Notes under the pieces: generated by a model
What the model was told of the DNA's origin: nothing
What the model saw: only the letters and a program-made list of their open reading frames with translations
The model's database searches: none
Source of the DNA: Mesorhizobium jarvisii
GTDB lineage: Bacteria > Pseudomonadota > Alphaproteobacteria > Rhizobiales > Rhizobiaceae
DNA length: 64,000 nucleotides
Assembly (NCBI RefSeq): GCF_003601985.1
Contig: NZ_QZXA01000008.1
Coordinates: 186,001 to 250,000 of the forward strand
Direction of reading: 5' to 3'
Made by a program: the position numbers and the translations under genes
In this document: positions 8,521 through 15,861 of the stretch, piece by piece
Layout of the letters: the number at the start of each line of letters is the position of its first letter
Position numbering within the stretch: the first letter of the stretch is position 1

Positions 8521-10116
8521 TTAGTGCCCGCCACCTCCGCCACCACCGGGCGCGGCCGGCTTGTTGATCAGCATCGTGAACAGGCCGAGCGTCGCGAACA
8601 GCACCGTCAGCATGTAGAACACGTCCATGAAGGACAGCAGCGCCGCCTGCTGCTGGACCATGCCCGACAGCTTGGAGATCGCCGCGCTGGCCGCATCCAG
8701 GCCAGTGGTCTGTTCGAAGTTCAGCGTCATGTTCTGCAGCTTGGTCTGCGCGGCGGCACTGCCCCACTGCACATGCTCTGCGAGCCTCGCATAGTGGAAG
8801 GCGTTGCGGTCGATCAGCACGGTGTTGATGAGGGCAAGGCCGACAGCGCCGCCGAGGTTGCGGGTGAGGTTGAACAGGCCGGAGGCGTTCTTCAGCCGGT
8901 CGGGCGGCAAGGTGCCGAGCGCGATGTTGTTGATCGGCACCATGCACAGCATCATCGAGCAGCCGCGCAGGATCTGCGGGATGAGCAGTTCGTAGAAATC
9001 CCAGTCGGCGGTCAGATGCGTCATCCACCAGGTGCCGGTGGCGAAGCCGAAGAAGCCGATCATCATCATCAGCCGCAAGTCCATCTTGCTCGACAGGATG
9101 CCGGAGATCGGCGCGGTGACGAACATCGCCAGGCCGCTGACGAACAGCGCCTCGCCGATCATCATCGAATCATAGCCGCGGATACGGCCGAGGAAGACCG
9201 GATAGAGATAGGTCAGGCCGTAGAGGCCGATGCCGATGACGAAGGAAAACAGCGAGCCGAAGGCAAAGTTGACGTTGCTGAAGGCCCGGAGGTCGACGAT
9301 CGGCTCCTCGGCGGTGAAGACACGCCAGAAGAAGATCACCGCGCCGACGCTCATGACAATGGCGCAGATGAACACGCCCTGGTCCTGCAGCCAGTCATTG
9401 TTCGGACCCTCTTCCAGCACATATTCCATACAGCCGAGGAAGGCCGCCATTCCGGCGAGGCCCCACCAGTCGAACTTGTTGAACAGCTTGAGATTGGGCT
9501 TGTCGAAATCGATCAGCGCCCAGGCGGCGCTCGCCACCAGGATGCCGGGCACGACATTGACCAGGAACAGCCAGTGCCATGAAAAGGCGTGGCTGATATA
9601 GCCGCCGACGGTCGGGCCGATGGTCGGCGCCAGCGTCGCCACCAGGCCGATCATCGGCGAGACGACGGCGCGCTTGGAAGGCGGGAAGATGGTGAAGGCC
9701 GCGGCAAAGACGCTCGGGATCATGCCGCCGCCGATGAAGCCCTGCACGGCGCGGTAGACGATCATCTGGTCGATGTTGGTGGCGGTCGCGGCAAGCGCGC
9801 TGGCCGCGGTGAAGCCGGCGGCGGCGATGGTGAACAGCACGCGCGTCGACAGCATGCGGCTGAGGAAGCCCGACAGCGGGATCATGACCACCTCGGCAAT
9901 CAGATAGGCCGTCTGCACCCACGGAATTTCATCGGAGCTGGCGCTGAGGCCCGCCTGGATCTCGGCCAGCGAAGCCGAGACGATCTGGATGTCCAGGATC
10001 GCCATGAACATGCCGAACACCATCGCCAGGAAGGCGATGACGCGGCGTGTGGAGATGGTGTCAGGGACCGCCGGTCTTGCCGGCGGCGATCCTGCGGTGG
10101 TGGTAGCGGTTGCCAT
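8521..10116 (-). CDS. DHA2-family MFS multidrug efflux permease (EmrB-like)
   Basis: The 531-residue protein is a 14-helix drug:proton antiporter of the DHA2 family. The MAILDIQIVSASL motif in helix 1 carries the membrane-embedded acidic residue, and motif C-like GPTVGGYI follows near residue 165. It should pair with the HlyD-type adaptor encoded 72 bases upstream to form an EmrAB-type pump across both membranes. The C-terminus ends in a run of glycines (GGGGGGGH). The start ATG 10116 has AAGGAGG upstream. Expression is probably controlled by the divergent TetR gene. Confidence 0.92.
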   Translation of the reverse strand: MATATTTAGSPPARPAVPDTISTRRVIAFLAMVFGMFMAILDIQIVSASLAEIQAGLSASSDEIPWVQTAYLIAEVVMIPLSGFLSRMLSTRVLFTIAAAGFTAASALAATATNIDQMIVYRAVQGFIGGGMIPSVFAAAFTIFPPSKRAVVSPMIGLVATLAPTIGPTVGGYISHAFSWHWLFLVNVVPGILVASAAWALIDFDKPNLKLFNKFDWWGLAGMAAFLGCMEYVLEEGPNNDWLQDQGVFICAIVMSVGAVIFFWRVFTAEEPIVDLRAFSNVNFAFGSLFSFVIGIGLYGLTYLYPVFLGRIRGYDSMMIGEALFVSGLAMFVTAPISGILSSKMDLRLMMMIGFFGFATGTWWMTHLTADWDFYELLIPQILRGCSMMLCMVPINNIALGTLPPDRLKNASGLFNLTRNLGGAVGLALINTVLIDRNAFHYARLAEHVQWGSAAAQTKLQNMTLNFEQTTGLDAASAAISKLSGMVQQQAALLSFMDVFYMLTVLFATLGLFTMLINKPAAPGGGGGGGH

Positions 10117-10188
10117 TTCATGGGCCTCCTTGAGGCCGGCCGGGCGGCCCAGCGCTTCATCAGCCGCCGAGCCACCCTCCGAAAGCGC

Positions 10189-11376
10189 TTAGTTGGTCGT
10201 CGCGGCAGGTGCGGTGCGGCTGTCAACGTTGACGACAACGCTGAGGCCAGCACGCAGCTTGCCGGTCTTCAGGGCATCGGCCGGCACGTCGATGCGGACC
10301 GGGACGCGCTGCACAACCTTGGTGAAGTTGCCGGTGGCGTTTTCCGGCGGCAGGAGCGAGAAGACCGCGCCTGAAGCCGGAGCGAGCGACGAGACGGTTC
10401 CCTGGATGGGATGGCCGTCGATGGCGTCGACCGAGATGTTGACCTTTTCGCCCGGAACCAGCCGGGCAAGCTGCGTCTCCTTGAAGTTGGCGACGATGTA
10501 GAGCTTGTCCAACGGCACGACGACGGCGAGCTTCTGGCCGGGGCTGACAAGATCGCCCTGCTCGACCGAGCGGTTGCCGACGACGCCTTCATAAGGCGCC
10601 TTGAGCACGGTGAAGGACAGGTCGCGCGCGGCCTTGTCGCGGCTGAGCTGCAGCGAAGCGAGCGTGCTCGCCGACTCGGCGCGCTGCGCCTCGAACACGC
10701 CGATATTGGCCTGTGCAGCGGCGATCTGCGCATCGGCGCCAACCAACGCGGCATTGGCCTGGTCGAGCGCAGTCTGGGCATCGTCCAGTTGCGCCTGCGT
10801 GCCGACATGCGTCTTGACCAGTTGCGCGGCGCGCTGCTGGGCACGGGCGGCGTTGTCGGCCGCGGCCTGGTCGGCGACCTTCTGCGCCTGCGCCTGCTGC
10901 AGGGAGGCCTGCGCCGCCTTGGTCTGCGCGTCGATGCGGTCGAGCGTCTTGGACAATGTGGCGATCTGCGCTTCGGCCTGGGCAACGGCGATCTTGTAGT
11001 CGCCATCGTCGATCGTCAGCAGCGGGTCGCCGGCCTTGACCAGCTGGTTCTCGCTGACCTTGACCTGATCGACATAGCCGGAGATCTTGGGCGAAACGAA
11101 CGCCATGTCGGCCTGGACATAGGCATCGTCGGTCGAGATCATGAAACGGCCCGTGGTCCAGTAGTCATAACCGTACCAGGCGCCACCGCTCAGGAGGGCA
11201 AGGCCGATGATCGGCAACAGGAAGGAACGCACCGAGCGCTTCTTCTTGGCTGGAGCTTCGGCCGCCGGCGGCGGTGCCACGGGCAGGACGGGAATCTCCG
11301 GTGCTTCCGTCGCCGGAGCGACCTTGGCGTTGGGGAAGGGGCGGACTTCGGCTGTGTTGGGCGCGTTCGAGGACAT
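10189..11376 (-). CDS. HlyD/EmrA-family membrane fusion protein
   Basis: The 395-residue adaptor has a short cytoplasmic N-terminus, one transmembrane helix (about residues 49-68), a biotinyl-lipoyl hairpin split around a long Ala/Gln-rich coiled coil (about 125-230), and a beta-barrel domain (FTVLKAPYEGVVGNRSVEQG near residue 255). It links the inner-membrane MFS pump to an outer-membrane channel, which is not encoded nearby. It is the first gene of the efflux operon and diverges from the TetR regulator across a 128-base region holding two palindromes. Confidence 0.92.
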   Translation of the reverse strand: MSSNAPNTAEVRPFPNAKVAPATEAPEIPVLPVAPPPAAEAPAKKKRSVRSFLLPIIGLALLSGGAWYGYDYWTTGRFMISTDDAYVQADMAFVSPKISGYVDQVKVSENQLVKAGDPLLTIDDGDYKIAVAQAEAQIATLSKTLDRIDAQTKAAQASLQQAQAQKVADQAAADNAARAQQRAAQLVKTHVGTQAQLDDAQTALDQANAALVGADAQIAAAQANIGVFEAQRAESASTLASLQLSRDKAARDLSFTVLKAPYEGVVGNRSVEQGDLVSPGQKLAVVVPLDKLYIVANFKETQLARLVPGEKVNISVDAIDGHPIQGTVSSLAPASGAVFSLLPPENATGNFTKVVQRVPVRIDVPADALKTGKLRAGLSVVVNVDSRTAPAATTN

Positions 11377-11401
11377 GACATCTCTCTAAAGTAATAATAC
11401 T

Positions 11402-11481
11402 GAACCGTTCGGTTCGATCCGGCCGTTGACATAGCGTGAAAAGAGGACCATATCAAGGGGCAATCGAACCGGTTGGTTCGA
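11402..11481. promoter_or_regulatory. Divergent promoter region with two TetR-type operators
   Basis: GAACCG-TT-CGGTTC (11402-11415) and TCGAACC-GGTT-GGTTCGA (11464-11481) are perfect inverted repeats sharing the GAACC/GGTTC core. Between them, TTGACA (11426-11431), a 17-base spacer and CATATC (11449-11454) form a plausible sigma-70 promoter for the TetR gene. The first site lies close to the efflux operon start and the second just before the tetR start. The protein encoded at 11505 is the likely ligand-responsive repressor. Confidence 0.75.
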
Positions 11482-11504
11482 ATTATTTTCGAGGTGTGAC
11501 TTTT

Positions 11505-12239
11505 ATGGCCGAGACAACGCCTGACGTCGAAACCGACAACTGCAACGACCTGCTGGAAAGCCTGCGCCGCGGCCGCCCGGCGGCCGGACAGGATCCGGCC
11601 AAGCGCAGCCAGATCATCGACGGCGCCCGCCGAGTCTTCATAGACAAGGGCTTCGAGGCCGCCTCGATGAACGACATCACGCGCGAGGCCGGCGTTTCGA
11701 AGGGCACCATCTATGTCTACTTCGCCAACAAGGAAGAGCTGTTCGAAGCGCTGATCGAGGAAGAGCGCGGCACCATCTTCAAGAATATGTACGACATGCT
11801 CGACCGCGCCGACGATCTGCGCCAGACCCTGGTGAAGTTCGGCAAGGTGCTGTCGATGAAGATCACCTCGGCCAGGGTCATCCAGGCGCAACGCACGGTG
11901 ATCGGCGCCTCCGACAGGATCCCCGACATGGGCGCGCGGTTTTACGAACGCGGCCCCAAACGCGGCCATGACAAGGTGGTGGAGTTTCTCAATGCCGCCA
12001 TCGAACGCGGCCTGCTCAAGATCGACGATGTCGATCTTGCCGCCTACCAGTTTACCGAACTGTGCCTGGCCGGCCTCTTCCGGCAGTGCATCTTCGCCTA
12101 CCGCACCAAGGCTCCGAGCGACGAAGAGATCGACCACATCGTCAGGTCGGGCGTCGGCATGTTCCTGAAGAACTATGGCACCGAACGGCTCGCGGAGGAA
12201 GAAAGCCATCAGATGATTGCGCTGGAGGCAAAGGCCTAG
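11505..12239 (+). CDS. TetR/AcrR family repressor
   Basis: The 244-residue protein has an N-terminal TetR helix-turn-helix (about residues 28-75, with FEAASMNDITREAGVSKGTI and YVYFANKEELFEALI) and an all-helical ligand domain. The start at ATG 11505 is chosen because the operator overlaps the longer alternatives. It sits divergently to the HlyD-MFS operon with palindromes between, so it most likely represses that pump and itself until a drug binds. Its last codon and stop run into the RIME-like repeat at 12238. Confidence 0.92.
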   Translation: MAETTPDVETDNCNDLLESLRRGRPAAGQDPAKRSQIIDGARRVFIDKGFEAASMNDITREAGVSKGTIYVYFANKEELFEALIEEERGTIFKNMYDMLDRADDLRQTLVKFGKVLSMKITSARVIQAQRTVIGASDRIPDMGARFYERGPKRGHDKVVEFLNAAIERGLLKIDDVDLAAYQFTELCLAGLFRQCIFAYRTKAPSDEEIDHIVRSGVGMFLKNYGTERLAEEESHQMIALEAKA

Positions 12240-12338
12240 AGCGTTTCACCGTTTCATGGAAACGGCGAACCACTCTGACTCTTAGTTTGACGCAATTCCC
12301 AAGGGAAAACCGCTCACACTTTTCCTGGAATTGCTCTA
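12238..12338. repeat. RIME-like repeat, copy 2, full length
   Basis: About 101 bases hold two palindromes: CCGTTTC / GAAACGG (first half), then GCAATTCC ... GGGAAAA / TTTTCC ... GGAATTGC (second half), with AGAGC / GCTCT at the outer ends. It fills the gap between two convergent genes and supplies bases of both stop codons: TAG of tetR at 12237-12239 and TAG of engB at 12338-12336. Confidence 0.85.
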
Positions 12339-12995
12339 GCCGCCATTGGCGGCAAGCACGATGGCGGCCTGCAATTCCTCCAGCCCCTCGCCCTTTTCCG
12401 ATGACGTCGCCAGGACGAACGGAAACGCCGCCGGCCGTTTCTTGATCTTTTGCAGCGTCTCCTCGATCAGCCGCGGCACGCCGGCGACCTTGATCTTGTC
12501 GGTCTTGGTCAGCACGATCTGGTAGGACACCGCCGCCTTGTCGAGCAGCGACAGCACCTCGTCGTCCTTGGCCTTGATGCCATGGCGGGCGTCGATCAGC
12601 ACATAGACCCGCTTCAGCGTGACCCGGCCCTTGAGATAGTCGAAGACCAGCTTGGTCCACTCGTCGACTTTCTCCTTGGGCGCGGTGGCGTAGCCGTAGC
12701 CCGGCATGTCGACCAGCGCCATCGGCGGCAGGTCAGCGCCCTCGCCGGAAAATCCGTCCGGCACGAAATAATTCAATTCCTGCGTGCGCCCCGGCGTGTT
12801 GGAGGTGCGCGCCAGCCCCTTCTGGTTGACCAGGGCGTTGATCAGCGACGATTTGCCGACATTGGAGCGGCCGGCAAAGGCGATTTCCGGCGGCCCTTCC
12901 GGCGGCAGGAACTTCATGGCCGGCACGCCGCGGATGAAGATCCACCCGCGCGTGAACAGGTCGGTGGTGATCACAGTGCTGTTCAGAGCGTTCAA
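12336..12995 (-). CDS. engB: Ribosome-biogenesis GTPase YihA/EngB
   Basis: The 219-residue GTPase acts in large ribosomal subunit assembly. G1 is GRSNVGKSS, G3 is DMPGYG, and G4 is TKTDK. The start is set at TTG 12995: GGAGG lies 7 bases upstream, and the TTGA overlap with the stop of the upstream acetyltransferase (12994-12992) suggests translational coupling. A longer in-frame reading to 13079 would run deep into the acetyltransferase gene and lacks family similarity. In related bacteria engB sits between yidC and argB; here it is isolated from both by accessory genes. Confidence 0.93.
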   Translation of the reverse strand: MNALNSTVITTDLFTRGWIFIRGVPAMKFLPPEGPPEIAFAGRSNVGKSSLINALVNQKGLARTSNTPGRTQELNYFVPDGFSGEGADLPPMALVDMPGYGYATAPKEKVDEWTKLVFDYLKGRVTLKRVYVLIDARHGIKAKDDEVLSLLDKAAVSYQIVLTKTDKIKVAGVPRLIEETLQKIKKRPAAFPFVLATSSEKGEGLEELQAAIVLAANGG

Positions 12996-13630
12996 GCTGC
13001 TGCCTCCAGAAGAGAGATATCGGCGCCCCTGATGGCATCGAGGTTGCGGCCGATCTTGTCCACGGGCCAATGCCACCATGCCAGTGCCAGCAACCGCCTG
13101 ATCGTCCTGTCGTCGAAACGCATCTTCACCACCTTGGCGGCGTTGCCGGTGACAATGGCATAGGGCGGCACATCATGCTTCACCACGGATTTGGCGGCGA
13201 TGATGGCGCCATGGCCGATTTCCACGCCGGGCAGGATAACCGCCTCCATGCCGATCCAGACATCGCTGCCGACTACCGTGTCGCCGCGCACCTCCTTCGA
13301 CCATGTCGCCGGGTCAAAGCCTTTTTCCCAGCCATGGCCGAAAATGTTGAACGGATAGGTGGAAAAGCCGGACATTGCGTGGTTGGCGCCGTTCATGATG
13401 AAGCGCGCGCCTTCGGCGATGGCGCAGAACTTGCCGATGATGAGCTTGTCGCCGATGAAGGGATAGTGGTGCAGCACGCATTTCTGCGCGAATTTGTCCG
13501 GTCCGTCCGGGTCGTCATAATAGGTGAAGTCGCCGATCTCGATGTTCGGCTCCGTCACCAGCGGCTTCAGGAAGCCGACGCGCGTGTGCATCGGGATCGG
13601 GTGCTTGATGTCGGGGTTGGGTCCGTCCAT
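12992..13630 (-). CDS. CatB/Vat-like hexapeptide acetyltransferase
   Basis: The 212-residue protein has the length and layout of type-B xenobiotic acetyltransferases (CatB, Vat), which acetylate chloramphenicol or streptogramins with acetyl-CoA. A left-handed beta-helix is visible in IGKFCAIAEGARFIM, VVGSDVWIGMEAVILPGVEI and GAIIAAKSVV, with the catalytic histidine expected in NGANHAMS. The start ATG 13630 has GGAAG upstream. The natural substrate is uncertain because many chromosomal members are not resistance enzymes. It is directly followed by engB with a 4-base overlap. Confidence 0.85.
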   Translation of the reverse strand: MDGPNPDIKHPIPMHTRVGFLKPLVTEPNIEIGDFTYYDDPDGPDKFAQKCVLHHYPFIGDKLIIGKFCAIAEGARFIMNGANHAMSGFSTYPFNIFGHGWEKGFDPATWSKEVRGDTVVGSDVWIGMEAVILPGVEIGHGAIIAAKSVVKHDVPPYAIVTGNAAKVVKMRFDDRTIRRLLALAWWHWPVDKIGRNLDAIRGADISLLEAAA

Positions 13631-13750
13631 GTCGGGTCTTCCGGGAATTGGCAGACAGGCGCATCCGAACCGGAGGCGCCTGGTCAAAATAACGTGATCC
13701 GCCCTATAGCACCAATCGGCCGGGGTGCGAGTCTTCCGTGCGTGCCAGGC

Positions 13751-14065
13751 TCATTTGTCGCCGCGGCAGATCACGATCGGATTGGACAGCGCGCTGTCGA
13801 AACCGCTGCCCTGGTAGACGGTGACGTTGGCCGCACCTGGCGGCAGCAGGAACGTGCCTTCGACGACCTTCTGGTCGCCCGCCATGGTGTGGAGAGCCCA
13901 GCTAAACGTGCAGAATTGCGGCGGTGCCGCGGGTTCGACGTGGCTGCAGTTCAGCTGCGCGCCACCCAGCATGGCGGCGCCGCCGCAGCTCACCGCCTCC
14001 TTTGCAACCGCGATGCCGGGACACCCGACGAGAGCCGTCACGGCTGCGATCCTAATCCAGTTCAT
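13751..14065 (-). CDS. Small secreted cysteine-containing protein, unknown function
   Basis: The 104-residue protein starts at ATG 14065 with AAGGA about 9 bases upstream. It has a signal peptide (MNWIRIAAVTALVGC then IAVAKEAV), and the mature part carries four cysteines that could form two disulfides. The middle reads like a beta-rich periplasmic protein with VVEGTFLLPPG and VTVYQGSGFDSAL. I do not recognise the family. It stands alone between the acetyltransferase and the broken MarR gene. Confidence 0.65.
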   Translation of the reverse strand: MNWIRIAAVTALVGCPGIAVAKEAVSCGGAAMLGGAQLNCSHVEPAAPPQFCTFSWALHTMAGDQKVVEGTFLLPPGAANVTVYQGSGFDSALSNPIVICRGDK

Positions 14066-14181
14066 CGTCGAAATCCTTGCCGGAAAAATTCGCGCCGCAG
14101 GGGCGCCTCTTCCGTGTCGTGGCCCATGCGATTTTTGGCCAACGCGGCTTAGTCCGTCTTGCACGCGCCGTCCAGCGGGAT

Positions 14182-14208
14182 TATGTGCATGATGATAATA
14201 AGCATGCT
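14182..14208 (+). promoter_or_regulatory. Possible operator/promoter of the marR'-efflux operon
   Basis: GTGCATG at 14185 and GCATGCTCAC at 14202 form an imperfect inverted repeat around GATAAT (14194-14199), a plausible -10 box. AGCATGCT (14201-14208) is itself palindromic. The position 36 bases before the MarR start fits a MarR-type autorepressed operon, but no consensus could be checked. Confidence 0.3.
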
Positions 14209-14243
14209 CACGAAAACTTGTCCGTAGATCCCGATCTCTTCCC

Positions 14244-14567
14244 ATGTCCTCCTCGCCCCATATCAGCTTCGTGCTGCACAACGTCGCGCGCCTGCTTCGA
14301 ACGCGGTTCGAGCAGCGTTTGCGGGCGTCGGCGCTGAGCCGTCCCCAATCGCAGGTGCTGGCCTGGCTGCCTTACCTGGCCCCGCTGGTCCGCCGGCTGC
14401 TCGAGATCATGCGCGGCAACGGCCGGAGAACGCGAGACGAGGCCTTCGCCGGCCCTTCTCCTGAAGAAACACGGCAGCATCGGCTGCAAACCCCAAACTT
14501 TATCAAATCCAATCTGCTCGCGGCTCGCACCCAGCCAGCCGGCGACCGGGAGAAAGTCCATGGCTGA
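14244..14567 (+). pseudogene. MarR-type regulator with internal deletion
   Basis: The 107-residue reading frame begins like a MarR protein (FVLHNVARLLRTRFEQRL, then LSRPQSQVLAWL) and ends like the C-terminal dimer helix of one (RTRDEAFAGPSPEETRQ ... GDREKVHG). The section between, which should hold the winged helix and most of residues 45-100, is missing: QVLAWL runs straight into APLVRRLLEIMRG. Normal members have about 150 residues. The loss keeps the frame and the 8-base overlap with the next gene, so translation coupling survives although DNA binding should not. The deletion is inferred from family architecture, without an alignment. Confidence 0.65.
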
Positions 14568-15861
14568 ATCAACATCCCCCAAGAAGCCTGCCGAAAACGA
14601 CCCCGCCACGGGTCGCCCCGGCGACCAGATCATCCGGCTGGACAGCGAGCGCGAACAGAGGCGTGCCAATGTCGTCATCGACAATGACGAGCTGGAAGCG
14701 CCGGTTGCGCTGCAGCCGGCGGCACTCGAGGCGCCGACCAAGGAGCCGCAGCCGCAGCCGGCTCCTATCGCCGTTGCCCCTCCCCCTGCTGCCCCAGCCA
14801 AGCCGAAGCGCAGTCTGAAGCGGCCGGTGCTGTTTGCCTTGCTTCCCATCGCGCTCGCCGTAGGCGGCTATTACTACGTGACCGGCGGCCAGGTGATGAC
14901 GACCGACAATGCCTACATCCAGGCCCAGTCGCTCGGTGTGTCCACCAACGTCTCCGGCACCGTGCAGGAGATCGACGTACACGAGAACCAGGTGGTGAAG
15001 AAGGGCGACGTGCTGTTCCGCCTGCGGCCGGCCTCCTTCGAAACCGCTCTTGCCGCCGCCCAGGCCCAGCTCGGGACGGTGCGCAACCAGGTGCTGACCC
15101 TGCAGGCGAGCTACCAGCAGTCGCTGTCGCAGATCGAACAGGCGCAAGCCGACATTCCCTATTACGAGGCCGCCTTCCAGCGGCAGCAGGACCTTCTCAA
15201 GACCTCCACCGCCTCCAAGGCGTCTTTCGATAGCGCCCAGCACGACCTCGTCGCGGCGCGCCAGAAAGTGGCCGTCGCCAAGGCGCAGGCGCAGGCCACG
15301 CTTGCCCAGCTGGGCGGCGACGCCAACCAGCCGGTGGAAAAGAACCCGTTCTACCTGCAGGCCCAGTCGGGCGTCGACGATGCGCAGCGCAACCTCGCCG
15401 ATTCCGTGGTCAAGGCGCCGTTCGACGGTGTCGTCACCAATGTCGATGCGCTTCAGGTCGGCAAATATCTGCCGGCCTCGCAACCGGCCTTCAGCCTGGT
15501 TTCGTCGACGGATCTGTGGATCGAGGCGGAGCCGAAGGAAACCGAACTGACCTATGTGCGGCCGGGACAGACGGCGACGATCAGTGTCGACACCTATCCA
15601 GGCGCCGTCTGGCACGGCACGGTTGCCTCGATCAGCCCGGCCTCGTCGTCGAGCTTCTCGCTGCTGCCGGCGCAGAACACCACCGGCAACTGGGTCAAGG
15701 TCGTGCAGCGCATCCCGATGCGCGTGACGGTCGTTGACACCAAGGGCAAGCCGCCGCTGCGCGGCGGCATGAGCGTGGTGGTCGACGTCGAGACCGGCCA
15801 TGCGCGCGGCCTGCCGGACTTCGTCACCAACCTCATCGACCGGTTCGGACAAAAATCATGA
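14560..15861 (+). CDS. HlyD/EmrA-family membrane fusion protein
   Basis: The 433-residue protein has a long Pro/Ala-rich cytoplasmic N-terminus (to about residue 85), one transmembrane helix (FALLPIALAVGGYYYV), the lipoyl-hairpin opening MTTDNAYIQAQSLGVSTNVS, a coiled-coil section (about 165-260) and a beta-barrel with VVKAPFDGVVTNVDALQVG. It is the periplasmic adaptor for the MFS pump encoded next with an ATGA overlap. It starts inside the end of the broken MarR gene, as in emrRAB-type operons. It is a distant paralog of the adaptor at 10189-11376. Confidence 0.92.
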   Translation: MAESTSPKKPAENDPATGRPGDQIIRLDSEREQRRANVVIDNDELEAPVALQPAALEAPTKEPQPQPAPIAVAPPPAAPAKPKRSLKRPVLFALLPIALAVGGYYYVTGGQVMTTDNAYIQAQSLGVSTNVSGTVQEIDVHENQVVKKGDVLFRLRPASFETALAAAQAQLGTVRNQVLTLQASYQQSLSQIEQAQADIPYYEAAFQRQQDLLKTSTASKASFDSAQHDLVAARQKVAVAKAQAQATLAQLGGDANQPVEKNPFYLQAQSGVDDAQRNLADSVVKAPFDGVVTNVDALQVGKYLPASQPAFSLVSSTDLWIEAEPKETELTYVRPGQTATISVDTYPGAVWHGTVASISPASSSSFSLLPAQNTTGNWVKVVQRIPMRVTVVDTKGKPPLRGGMSVVVDVETGHARGLPDFVTNLIDRFGQKS

